Origin: Candidatus Bathyarchaeota archaeon
GTDB lineage: Archaea; Thermoproteota; Bathyarchaeia; TCS64
Assembly: GCA_016783485.1 (NCBI GenBank)
Contig: JADHWM010000018.1
Coordinates: forward strand, 1 to 33,704
Direction of reading: 5' to 3'
DNA length: 33,704 bases
Shown here: positions 15,811 through 23,330 of the stretch, piece after piece
How positions within the stretch are numbered: the stretch's first letter is position 1
How the letters are laid out: every line of letters starts with the position of its first letter
Notes under the pieces: model-generated
What the model was told of the DNA's origin: nothing
The model's database searches: none
Seen by the model: only the letters and a program-made list of their open reading frames with translations
Translations under genes and position numbers: made by a program

Positions 15811-16353
15811 TTAGTTTTCCTCCATTAACGTTGACGCTATTTTATCTAAAACTTCCTTCCACTCGTCCACTTTCATGCTCCCCAGGCTCCAGCTCGCGTT
15901 GGGCTGATAGCTCCTAGTGAGCGAGATGGTCCGGAGGTCCATCGCGAAGCTCTTCAGCCCGTTGAGCACCAGCCATTCGAGGTAATAGGGGAAGCCTGCG
16001 AAGACAACCAGATCGTACTGCCCCTCACCATCGAAGCCTCCCCAGAGTGGATCTCTGAGACGGTCTCCAAGGTTCATTAAGGAGATGCTGTGGACACCCT
16101 GCACATCCCTCTTCAGGAACTCGCTAACCAAGTGACCGGTGGCGGCAACTGTCATTTTCCCGATGAGTCTGATTGCCGTGTCCACGAGGACTCCATCACT
16201 CGTCATCGTTTTCGCCGATTCGGATCCCACGACTAGGAGTGGGCGTTTCGCTCTCTTTATCATGGAGGCGACGACCTCTGGCTTGGGGATAATGAAGGCT
16301 TTCTTAGGACCGGCGATCTCCGCTGTCTGGCCTAACGTCATTTTCTGGGACAT
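15811..16353 (-). CDS. cdhB: CODH/ACS complex epsilon subunit
   Basis: CdhB is the small epsilon subunit that associates with CdhA in the archaeal CODH component. It has a Rossmann-like fold (a DHS-like domain) without a metal centre of its own. The chosen ATG at 16353 overlaps the last base of the cdhA stop, giving a 180-residue protein beginning MSQKMTLGQ. An in-frame extension to 16422 lies inside cdhA and is rejected. The segment KRPLLVVGSES near residue 37 is typical of the family. Confidence 0.92.
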   Translation of the reverse strand: MSQKMTLGQTAEIAGPKKAFIIPKPEVVASMIKRAKRPLLVVGSESAKTMTSDGVLVDTAIRLIGKMTVAATGHLVSEFLKRDVQGVHSISLMNLGDRLRDPLWGGFDGEGQYDLVVFAGFPYYLEWLVLNGLKSFAMDLRTISLTRSYQPNASWSLGSMKVDEWKEVLDKIASTLMEEN

Positions 16354-18698
16354 CAAGACCGCCTCCTGACCATCCTGTCGAGGAGTGTCGGATCCGGGAT
16401 GGCTATCTTCTCCTCCGACCAATCTTTCTCCTCCAACGCAACCATGATCTCGTCCCTCATGGTGAAGGGGACGTCTGTAATCTTCCTCACGTACAGGTGC
16501 AGATCGTCAGGCATCGTGCCGTAGTAGCGCTTGTAGAGGTCGATGTAGTGGGTCAACTTTACCGCCCGACCCTTTGCGGTGTCGTTGGGGCGCATCGTGA
16601 GCTTGGTTATCATGACTATAGCCTCCTCGACCGTCTCCGCTGCGTAAAACAGGTGTTCCGGGGCGGGGCCCACGTAGACCTCCTCCCCGTCTCTTGCGTT
16701 GTAGACGATCCAGTCCTCTTCTTTATCTTTACGGCCTAGGAGCATCCTTCGGTACTTTGCGCCGTGGGGGCCGACGACGACGGGTATGCCAAGCCTCCAG
16801 CACCCCGCTGCGATGCTCGCAGCTTTCTGGGACATGGCGCCCCAGGCGACGCCGACGGCGCCGACTCTGTTATAGATGTAGTCTGCGATCTCCTCGTAGT
16901 TGCCCCTCAGGTTACGCTTCGCAAAGATGTTGGCGATCTTGATGGCGGCTCCGGTGATGTGGCTGTTTGAGACGCAGCTCCCTACGTTCACGAGGCCCCC
17001 AGCGTCGAAGTGGCCCGAATATTTCTCGTAGAGGTTGAGGCCTTCCTCATCCCGGGTCATGGCGATGTTCATGGCCGAGCAGCCCGAGGTTACCACGATG
17101 AATCTCCGCTTCAGGAACTCCTCTGTGATTCTGGCTACATCGCCTCCCCCTGCGGGGTAGTTGGCGCAGCCGACCATGGCGACGACTCCTGGAATCTCGC
17201 CGAAAACGATGGGCTGACCTACCTCCCTGATCTCGGTGTCTTGGATGGCGCCCCGGCCCACCCTCATCGGGAACTTCTCGAGGAGATTCGCTGGTTCGTT
17301 CGCCTTAGTGATCATGGAGATGATTGGTAGATCCACAGGGCATGCGCTCTCGCATCGTGCGCATCCAACGCAGAGATCGTTGAGGGCTGCGAACGGTGAG
17401 TAGTCGCCTTCCTTCGCGGCCTGCATCGCTTCCACTATGGGTAGGTTGTTGGGGCAGGCGCGCACACACTCCATACACAGTCTACAGGAGTTAGCCAGCT
17501 CGGAGAGTTCATCGAGGCTGAAGGACTTCTTACCAGCTCTCTTAGGGGCTACCTCTAAGACCGTCTTGACGGTGACCTCTCCAACCTTCTTCGGATCAAT
17601 GATCAGGACGCCATCTACAGCACCCGAGGCCAAATCGCGGACTATCGCATCTGGATCGTCATGAGTCCTATCGGGGAGCCCGAGGCAGCTCTTCTCGCTG
17701 GTGGCTATGACGGGGACTCCGAGCTTTCTAGCCTCGATCATGATGTCCGTTCTTAGGCACTGCTCGTCCACCACTATGAGGTCGGGGATACCCGCCCGGA
17801 TGAATCGGAGTTGCCAAGATATTGGGCCAATGACCTTGGAACGCTTATCGTACCGGCTCATGTCGTGGGCAGTGCAGCAGAGCCCCCCGATCTCCACTTC
17901 TCCGAAGAGCTTGTTCTCCATGAGGTAATCGATGATGTCAACGCTGGGGAGCACGTTGTGACCTATACACATGATGACGGGCTTCGAGACGTCGATCGAC
18001 CCATAACCGAGCTCCGTCATCGGGGCCTCCGGATCTCCCTTGGGGAGCCCCAAGGTCGAGATCTGGGAGATGTCCGCCACCTCCATGGCCACGTGATCGA
18101 GCATCCCAGCGTGGAAAGCCTTGGACTCGAAGTCTATGTTATCACCCTCCTGACCGGTGTGAGCAGCTGCCATAAGTTGGACCAGCTGGGTCTCGACATA
18201 GTCGAGGGCGTCCTCTAAGTCCCTGAGGGTCTTCGGCCTTATCCCGCAGACGAGGCGTATGTTGGGGGCCTCGACTCCGGTGTTCAATGCCACTTCCAGA
18301 GGTGCATTCCTGCCGAACTCCTCGAGTAGGTGGTCAAGCATGTGCCTGGCGTGAGCGGTGTGGGTAGAGGCACCGATGCAGCAGGCGATGAGAACGATTC
18401 TCGACTGCTGGCCAGCCATGTCGATGCCACAGGCACCCCTTTTATCGCCGGTTAAGTCACATTTGCCGAAGGTGCAGAGGCAGCAGAGGTCGCAGAAAGG
18501 CATGTAGAAGGGCTTGTACCGTTCTAGGAGCTTCCTGTCCCAGTTCCTGAGAGTACCGACGCTCGGGAAAGGCGTTGGCCCCATGGGTTCCTCCCACTCA
18601 TCATCGAAGATCCTCCCGACTTCGATCTCGAGCCCTTTGAAGGTGCCAATTACCGAGGAAAGCTCGTCAAACTTTAGTTTAAGATCTTTTTTTGACAA
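16353..18698 (-). CDS. cdhA: Carbon monoxide dehydrogenase alpha subunit (CODH/ACS)
   Basis: CdhA is the 781-residue Ni-Fe carbon monoxide dehydrogenase that interconverts CO and CO2. The N-terminal cysteine set for the B and D clusters is intact (Cys69, 72, 73, 75, 80, 90, in MPFCDLCCLC...GKC...GAC). A central pair of ferredoxin motifs follows (CRLCMECVRACP and CVGCARCESACP, about residues 405-460), an archaeal feature absent from bacterial CooS. C-cluster segments such as GCSAMNIAMT and GSCVSNSHITG are visible. The start is TTG, placed about 25-31 nt after a TATA-like element. It is the first gene of the CODH/ACS unit. Confidence 0.97.
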   Translation of the reverse strand: MSKKDLKLKFDELSSVIGTFKGLEIEVGRIFDDEWEEPMGPTPFPSVGTLRNWDRKLLERYKPFYMPFCDLCCLCTFGKCDLTGDKRGACGIDMAGQQSRIVLIACCIGASTHTAHARHMLDHLLEEFGRNAPLEVALNTGVEAPNIRLVCGIRPKTLRDLEDALDYVETQLVQLMAAAHTGQEGDNIDFESKAFHAGMLDHVAMEVADISQISTLGLPKGDPEAPMTELGYGSIDVSKPVIMCIGHNVLPSVDIIDYLMENKLFGEVEIGGLCCTAHDMSRYDKRSKVIGPISWQLRFIRAGIPDLIVVDEQCLRTDIMIEARKLGVPVIATSEKSCLGLPDRTHDDPDAIVRDLASGAVDGVLIIDPKKVGEVTVKTVLEVAPKRAGKKSFSLDELSELANSCRLCMECVRACPNNLPIVEAMQAAKEGDYSPFAALNDLCVGCARCESACPVDLPIISMITKANEPANLLEKFPMRVGRGAIQDTEIREVGQPIVFGEIPGVVAMVGCANYPAGGGDVARITEEFLKRRFIVVTSGCSAMNIAMTRDEEGLNLYEKYSGHFDAGGLVNVGSCVSNSHITGAAIKIANIFAKRNLRGNYEEIADYIYNRVGAVGVAWGAMSQKAASIAAGCWRLGIPVVVGPHGAKYRRMLLGRKDKEEDWIVYNARDGEEVYVGPAPEHLFYAAETVEEAIVMITKLTMRPNDTAKGRAVKLTHYIDLYKRYYGTMPDDLHLYVRKITDVPFTMRDEIMVALEEKDWSEEKIAIPDPTLLDRMVRRRS

Positions 18699-18720
18699 AT
18701 CTACACAACCACTAGCGGAT

Positions 18721-18730
18721 CCTTAAACTC
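18721..18730 (-). promoter_or_regulatory. Probable TATA box of the CODH/ACS operon
   Basis: On the minus strand GAGTTTAAGG ends about 22 nt before the TTG start of cdhA (18698), consistent with a leaderless or near-leaderless transcript. A second A/T-rich candidate (GCTTTATTATG) lies about 20 bp further upstream, so the exact promoter is uncertain. Confidence 0.45.
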
Positions 18731-18830
18731 GACATGTTATTCATAATAAAGCTTTTCGCGGGTAACATTTATTGAAACAGAAGAACTTCAGATCTGGAAA
18801 TGATCGGGAGTCCTGTCTGGATAGGTTTTT

Positions 18831-19202
18831 TCAGATGAAGTGGGTGATTATCTCCCAACTCTCTTTGAAGAGGCCATGTCTAAACGCATACACTAGGAAA
18901 TACTTTCCCGAGAACCTCATGACCTCCCTTATCATGTCCCTGTAATCGCCCTGGTAACAGTGGATCTCACAGTTCCTGCAAGTGGGTTTCGGGTCCAGGG
19001 GGCAGAGCCTCCTGCGATTCGCTGAGTATTCTATCAGACCGAGGCAGTCTTTGCAGAGGAGAGGCCGGGGGAGTACGCCCAGATCCTGAAGCTTCTCGGA
19101 AGGCTCCCAGTGGAACTTTTCAGCTGATCCATGTTTTTTCTCACAGTAGATCTGGATGAATAGGGAGAGGACCTTGACGTCCATGTCTACTTTTTCACTC
19201 AC
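18831..19202 (-). CDS. YgbA-type (nitrous-oxide-stimulated promoter) family protein
   Basis: This 123-residue cysteine-rich protein resembles the bacterial YgbA/NO family. Shared features are a C-x2-C pair (Cys50, Cys53), the LCP...KPTC...C...HCY pattern (Cys67, Cys75, Cys78, Cys82), and a C-terminal IREVMRFSGKY helix. An additional Cys20 lies in IQIYCEKKHG. Bacterial members are induced under nitrosative stress, and their biochemical role is poorly known. It starts at GTG behind GAGGG and ends 132 bp before cdhA on the same strand, so it may be read into the CODH/ACS operon or share its regulation. The cysteines suggest a metal or Fe-S site. Confidence 0.78.
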   Translation of the reverse strand: MSEKVDMDVKVLSLFIQIYCEKKHGSAEKFHWEPSEKLQDLGVLPRPLLCKDCLGLIEYSANRRRLCPLDPKPTCRNCEIHCYQGDYRDMIREVMRFSGKYFLVYAFRHGLFKESWEIITHFI

Positions 19203-19270
19203 AGGGAACCCTCGTTTGCATCGAATCGATACCTAGGCTAAATCGGTATCATTGATATCCCAGATGGCGA

Positions 19271-19280
19271 CTTAAATATC
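19271..19280 (+). promoter_or_regulatory. Probable TATA box upstream of gltX
   Basis: CTTAAATATC is an archaeal TATA-like sequence about 80 nt before the gltX ATG. The leader contains an AGGGGTT ribosome-binding candidate, suggesting a leadered transcript. Confidence 0.4.
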
Positions 19281-19359
19281 TGCAAAGCCTCTCAGGAAAA
19301 GATAATAGATGAATCTTGGATTAAACAATCGGACAGTCTAACCAGGGGTTATTGATGAC

Positions 19360-21090
19360 ATGAGCGCCGAGGAGACCAGGGAAGCGGCGTTGAGACACGC
19401 CGTTCACAATGCTGTGACCCACGAGGGGGAGGCCCAGCCCGGCCCCGTGATCGCCCGGATCATGGCAGGGTTCCCAGAGATGAGGGGGAGGGCCAAAGAG
19501 GTCAACGAGATCGTCAGCCAGGTCGTCTCCGAGGTTAACTCGTGGCCCCGAGAAAGGCAGGTCTCTGTTCTGGAGAAGAGATGGCCGGAGCTACTCGAGA
19601 GCAGAAAAAAGACGGAGGAGAGAAAGACCCTCCCGCCACTCAAGAACGTCGAAAGGTTCGAGATCGTCAAGACCAGGTTCGCACCAAACCCCGACGGAGC
19701 CCTCCACCTGGGGAGCGCCGAGCCCATCATCTTCTGTGACGAGTACGCAAAGATGTATGATGGGAGGTTCATCCTGAGATTCGAGGACACAAGCCCCGAT
19801 GTGAAGACCCCCATCACCGAGATCTACGAATGGATCGAGGAGGATCTCGAATGGCTCGGGGTCAAGGTGGATGAGATATATATCCAATCAGATAGGATCG
19901 ACATCTATTACGAGTACGCAGTGAGGCTCCTCGATATGGGTTCTGCGTACGTCTGCACGTGTGCATCTCAGGCGTTCAAGGAGTTCTACATGGCGAAGGA
20001 GGCCTGTCCCTGCAGGTCGAACTCGTCTGAGGAAAACCTCGAGCGTTGGATGAAGATGCTCGACGGGACCTTCAAGAAGGGGGACGCCGTGGTCCGGATC
20101 AAGACCGACTTGGAGCACCCGAATCCCGCGGTCAGGGACTGGCCGGCCCTTAGGATCGCCGAGGGCGTCCACCCGAGGCAGGGAGACAAGTACCGGGTCT
20201 GGCCATTGTACAATTTCAGCTGCGCCGTCGACGATCACGAGATGAAGGTTTCCCACATCATCAGGGGGAAGGAGCACGAGGTCAACACCACGAGGCAGAG
20301 ATACCTCTCGGATCACCTCGGCTGGGAGTTCCCGGAGATCATCAACATTGGCCGCCTAGGGCTCGAGGTCGGCGTCCTCAGCAAGTCTAAGATAAGGAGC
20401 GGCATCGAGGACGGAAGCTTCACAGGGTGGGACGACCCCCGCGTAGGGACTCTGAGATCCCTCAAGCGGAGGGGGCTCCAGCCCGAGACCATCAGGGAGG
20501 TGATGATTCAGGTGGGCCCCAAGCCTATCAACGCCACCCTGAGTTGGGACCATATCGCATCAGTGAACAGGAAGATCATCGAGCCCAGGGCGCGGAGGTT
20601 CACCTTCGTCAGGGATCCTGTCAACCTCAAGGTCACGGGCATACTGGGGGAGCATGATGTGAGGCTCCCGAGCCACCCCGATCATCCGGAATGGGGGAGC
20701 AGGGACTACTCAGTGAGGGCAGATAAGGGTGAAGCCGAGTTTGTAGTCTCTGGTGAAGACGCGGAGAAAATGAAGGTCGACGGGTTCGCCCGTTTGATGG
20801 GGCTCTTCAATATCGAGATCACGCATTTGGGCCCTGGCGGGATTCACGCACGTTTCCACTCCAAGAGCCATCAGGAGGCGAGAGAGCTTGATTTCCCCTT
20901 CGTCCACTGGCTACCATCGGGCGTCGGAATCCAAGCTCGGGTCGTGATGCCGGACGCCTCCACGGCACAAGGCCTGGCCGAGGAGGAGTGTCAAGGCCTC
21001 AAGGAGGGCTCGATAATCCAGTTCGAAAGGTTCGGTTTCGTCCGGATAGACAGTGAGTCTCCGTTCATGGCTTACTATACACACAGATAA
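19360..21090 (+). CDS. gltX: Glutamyl-tRNA synthetase (archaeal type)
   Basis: This 576-residue class I synthetase charges tRNA-Glu (and often tRNA-Gln) with glutamate. The N-terminal archaeal extension spans residues 1-98. The catalytic Rossmann fold starts at RFAPNPDGALHLGS, where HLGS replaces HIGH (about 116-119). LSKSKI at about residue 340 is the KMSKS equivalent. The C-terminus is the beta-barrel anticodon-binding domain shared with GlnRS and archaeal GluRS, not the helical bacterial type. The ATG at 19360 is preceded by an AGGGG element. It is followed by a ribosomal protein cluster after 100 bp with its own promoter. Confidence 0.96.
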   Translation: MSAEETREAALRHAVHNAVTHEGEAQPGPVIARIMAGFPEMRGRAKEVNEIVSQVVSEVNSWPRERQVSVLEKRWPELLESRKKTEERKTLPPLKNVERFEIVKTRFAPNPDGALHLGSAEPIIFCDEYAKMYDGRFILRFEDTSPDVKTPITEIYEWIEEDLEWLGVKVDEIYIQSDRIDIYYEYAVRLLDMGSAYVCTCASQAFKEFYMAKEACPCRSNSSEENLERWMKMLDGTFKKGDAVVRIKTDLEHPNPAVRDWPALRIAEGVHPRQGDKYRVWPLYNFSCAVDDHEMKVSHIIRGKEHEVNTTRQRYLSDHLGWEFPEIINIGRLGLEVGVLSKSKIRSGIEDGSFTGWDDPRVGTLRSLKRRGLQPETIREVMIQVGPKPINATLSWDHIASVNRKIIEPRARRFTFVRDPVNLKVTGILGEHDVRLPSHPDHPEWGSRDYSVRADKGEAEFVVSGEDAEKMKVDGFARLMGLFNIEITHLGPGGIHARFHSKSHQEARELDFPFVHWLPSGVGIQARVVMPDASTAQGLAEEECQGLKEGSIIQFERFGFVRIDSESPFMAYYTHR

Positions 21091-21140
21091 TCGATGCGGG
21101 CTTGTTTCAGCGTGCGACTTTTTCCCCGGTTATCACAATG

Positions 21141-21184
21141 TTTAAAAATAGATGTCCAGTTAAGACGTATGCACACTGGAAGGA
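21141..21184 (+). promoter_or_regulatory. Promoter and ribosome-binding site of ribosomal protein cluster
   Basis: TTTAAAAATA at 21141-21150 is a good TATA box. GGAAGG at 21178-21183 lies 7 nt before the ATG of rpl7ae, giving a leader of about 20-25 nt. Confidence 0.6.
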
Positions 21185-21190
21185 AATGAC

Positions 21191-21583
21191 ATGTCTACAA
21201 CGGATGTAGATCCTTCGAAGCCTTTCTACGTGAGGTTCGAGGTCCCCAAGGAAGTCGCTGAAGCATCCTACGAGGTGCTGAAAATCGCCACTGAGTCGGG
21301 GAAGATTCGAAAGGGAACGAACGAGGCGACGAAGTCGATAGAGAGGGGGAGGGCCCTGTTGGTCCTGTTAGCCGAGAATGTTGAGCCCCCCGAGATAGTT
21401 GCACATATCCCGATGCTCTGCGATGAACGGAAGGCCCCATACGTGTACGTCCCCGAGAAGCAGAGGCTAGGACAGTCAGCAGGGCTGCTGGTCGGCTCCG
21501 CCGCTGCCGCTATCGAGGACCCGGGTGAGGGCACCGAGCTCCTTAATGAGATCCTCGAGAAGCTCAAGGAGATAATCAAGTAG
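21191..21583 (+). CDS. rpl7ae: Ribosomal protein L7Ae
   Basis: This 130-residue kink-turn-binding protein is part of the 50S subunit and, in archaea, also of box C/D and H/ACA RNPs and RNase P. The RNA-binding signature is visible: [14 protein letters not shown] (about 38-51), [18 protein letters not shown], and the C-terminal hydrophobic loop near VGSAAAAI. Length is normal. It heads the conserved archaeal L7Ae-S28e-L24e order. Confidence 0.97.
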   Translation: MSTTDVDPSKPFYVRFEVPKEVAEASYEVLKIATESGKIRKGTNEATKSIERGRALLVLLAENVEPPEIVAHIPMLCDERKAPYVYVPEKQRLGQSAGLLVGSAAAAIEDPGEGTELLNEILEKLKEIIK

Positions 21584-21585
21584 AA

Positions 21586-21798
21586 ATGTCCCAGCCAACC
21601 GATGCCCTGACTCCCGCCACGGTGATCCAGATACTGGGTCGCACGGGGTTGACGGGAGAGGTCATGCAGGTGAGGGTTAGAGTAGAGGATGGCAGGGACA
21701 AGGGGCGTATAATCACCCGGAACGTGAAAGGGCCCGTGAGGATCGACGATATACTGCTCCTCAGGGACACCGAGCGGGAAGCTAGGAAGATCAGGTAG
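21586..21798 (+). CDS. rps28e: Ribosomal protein S28e
   Basis: This 70-residue small-subunit OB-fold protein matches S28e: [31 protein letters not shown], and the highly conserved end [16 protein letters not shown]. It begins 2 bp after the rpl7ae stop, so the two are translated together. Confidence 0.96.
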   Translation: MSQPTDALTPATVIQILGRTGLTGEVMQVRVRVEDGRDKGRIITRNVKGPVRIDDILLLRDTEREARKIR

Positions 21799-21808
21799 GT
21801 CGATAGGG

Positions 21809-21991
21809 ATGCCCCAGGTATACAAATGCACCTTCTGCGGTTACGACATCGCCCCCGGGACCGGCATCAACTTCGTTCGGAGAGATGGCAGGATCCTGAG
21901 ATTCTGTTCGAGTAAATGCAAGAAGAACACGTTGAAGCTCGGGCGTGACCCCCGGAAGCTGAAGTGGACAAAATCCTACGTTAGCAGATAA
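21809..21991 (+). CDS. rpl24e: Ribosomal protein L24e
   Basis: This 60-residue zinc-ribbon ribosomal protein of the 50S subunit has the pairs C-T-F-C (residues 7-10) and C-S-S-K-C (about 32-36) with [12 protein letters not shown] between them. It follows rps28e by 10 bp. In many archaea a nucleoside diphosphate kinase gene comes next; here a flavodoxin-like remnant does instead. Confidence 0.95.
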   Translation: MPQVYKCTFCGYDIAPGTGINFVRRDGRILRFCSSKCKKNTLKLGRDPRKLKWTKSYVSR

Positions 21992-22085
21992 TTGCGCCTC
22001 CATGTAAACAACCCTTCAATCCAATCATTCTATTGAATATCAAATATATTTATCAACAAGACGAAGACTTGGAAAGATTATCGTT

Positions 22086-22107
22086 CAGAGGGTTAGCAGA
22101 GGGTTAG
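22086..22107. repeat. Perfect 11-bp tandem direct repeat
   Basis: CAGAGGGTTAG occurs twice back to back, ending 2 nt before the TTG codon of the small reading frame at 22110. Each unit contains a GAGGG that could serve as a Shine-Dalgarno. A TATA-like ATATATTTAT lies about 40 nt upstream (about 22043-22052). Confidence 0.8.
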
Positions 22108-22109
22108 TT

Positions 22110-22313
22110 TTGAAAGTTCTAGGGACCAATATGAGTCTCAGGAAGAAGGGGAACACGGAAAGGATCATCAAAGACATCCTTTTAGGCGCTAGAGGAAAAG
22201 GCGTCGAGACGATGAAGACACTGGACCCAGGCAAGGCGGTCGTTACGATCAACTACGAGTGGAACAAGCCCGATGTCCCTTTTTCTTTGAGAGGGGGTTC
22301 TTACTGCCCTTAA
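22110..22313 (+). pseudogene. Remnant of NADPH-dependent FMN reductase / flavodoxin-like gene
   Basis: The first 38 or so residues read like the N-terminus of iron-sulfur flavoprotein/FMN reductase family proteins: MKVLG, then a phosphate-loop region, then KGNTERIIKDILLGARGKG. In intact members the loop is usually G-S-P-R-K-x-G-N-T, while here it is N-M-S-L-R-K-K-G-N-T, so the flavin phosphate-binding residues are altered. After about residue 40 the similarity stops, and the frame ends at 67 instead of about 180-200. The start is TTG. It is either a decayed gene or a small protein derived from one. It sits between the ribosomal cluster and rfcS. Confidence 0.55.
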
Positions 22314-22321
22314 AAAAATAC

Positions 22322-22355
22322 TTTATACGCTGAGGCTCCCCCTATACGAGGGAGC
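22322..22355 (+). promoter_or_regulatory. rfcS promoter and hairpin covering its ribosome-binding site
   Basis: TTTATAC at 22322-22328 is a TATA candidate. GCTCCC at 22335-22340 can pair with GGGAGC at 22350-22355. The right arm contains the GGGAG that serves as Shine-Dalgarno for the ATG at 22362. Folding would mask the ribosome-binding site. The 6-bp stem is short, so the effect is uncertain. Confidence 0.4.
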
Positions 22356-22361
22356 TTTATC

Positions 22362-23330
22362 ATGAGCAGCGGCATGTGGTCCGAGAAGTATAGGCCCCAG
22401 ACACTGGACGACATCGTTAACCAACGCGACATCGTGACCAGGCTCAAGACCTTTGTGACCGAAAAAAATATCCCTCATTTGCTCCTAGTCGGACCGGCTG
22501 GGGTTGGGAAGACCACGAGCATCCTTGCACTCGCCCAGGACCTCTATGGGCCGAGCTACAGGAACTTTGTCTTGGAGCTCAATGCGAGCGACGAGAGAGG
22601 AATCAACGTAATCAGGGACAAGGTCAAGAACTACGCAAGGACCGCTGCCATGGCAAGCTCGGTCAGCTTCAAGATAATCATCTTGGATGAGGCGGATCAC
22701 CTCACAGGAGACGCACAACACGCCCTCCGGCGAACCATGGAGGTGTACACAAAAACAGCCCGATTCTGCCTCATTGGAAACTACAGTGAGAACATCATAG
22801 ACCCCATACAGAGCAGGTGCAGCGTTTTCAGGTACGGTTCACTCGATGAAGAGGATATTAAGGACCGCCTCACGCTAATCGCCGAGAAAGAGAATCTCCA
22901 AATCGTGAACGAAGGGTTGGGCGCACTGTTTCAAGCCTGTGGTGGGGACCTCAGGAAAGCTATAAACATGCTTCAGGCCGCTTCCGCAAACGGAGAAATC
23001 GTAGACGACATCTCAGTGTATAGTCTCTTGGGAAGCATTAGGCCAGACCGTGTGCAGGCCATGATCCAGCTTGCTCTGGATGGCAAGTTCTTGGAGAGTC
23101 GAGAGGCGTTGAGAGACATCCTCATCAATCAGGGGTTGGCCCCCGAGGACATTATTAGGATAACATATCGCGAGATCATGAGACACAAGTCTCTGACCGA
23201 ACAAATGAAGATTAGATTAAGCGATATCATCGGTGAGGTGGATTACCGGCTGACACAAGGCTCCAGACCCGAGATCCAGCTGTCAACCCTCCTCGGACAC
23301 CTCTCGCTCGTCGGGGACGAGACGAGGTGA
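22362..23330 (+). CDS. rfcS: Replication factor C small subunit
   Basis: This 322-residue AAA+ clamp-loader subunit, with RfcL, opens the PCNA ring and loads it on DNA. Motifs are the N-terminal WSEKYRPQTLDDIV (RFC box II), Walker A GPAGVGKTT (about 44-52), LNASDERGI, Walker B IILDEADHL, and the arginine-finger SRC motif (QSRCSVFRY). Length is normal and no intein is present. Its stop overlaps the GTG start of rfcL by 4 bp. Confidence 0.97.
   Translation: MSSGMWSEKYRPQTLDDIVNQRDIVTRLKTFVTEKNIPHLLLVGPAGVGKTTSILALAQDLYGPSYRNFVLELNASDERGINVIRDKVKNYARTAAMASSVSFKIIILDEADHLTGDAQHALRRTMEVYTKTARFCLIGNYSENIIDPIQSRCSVFRYGSLDEEDIKDRLTLIAEKENLQIVNEGLGALFQACGGDLRKAINMLQAASANGEIVDDISVYSLLGSIRPDRVQAMIQLALDGKFLESREALRDILINQGLAPEDIIRITYREIMRHKSLTEQMKIRLSDIIGEVDYRLTQGSRPEIQLSTLLGHLSLVGDETR

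Noticed and set aside
16354-16422. N-terminal extension of cdhB inside cdhA
   Set aside because: The extension reads cdhA's C-terminal codons in another frame. ATG 16353 overlapping the cdhA stop is the natural start.
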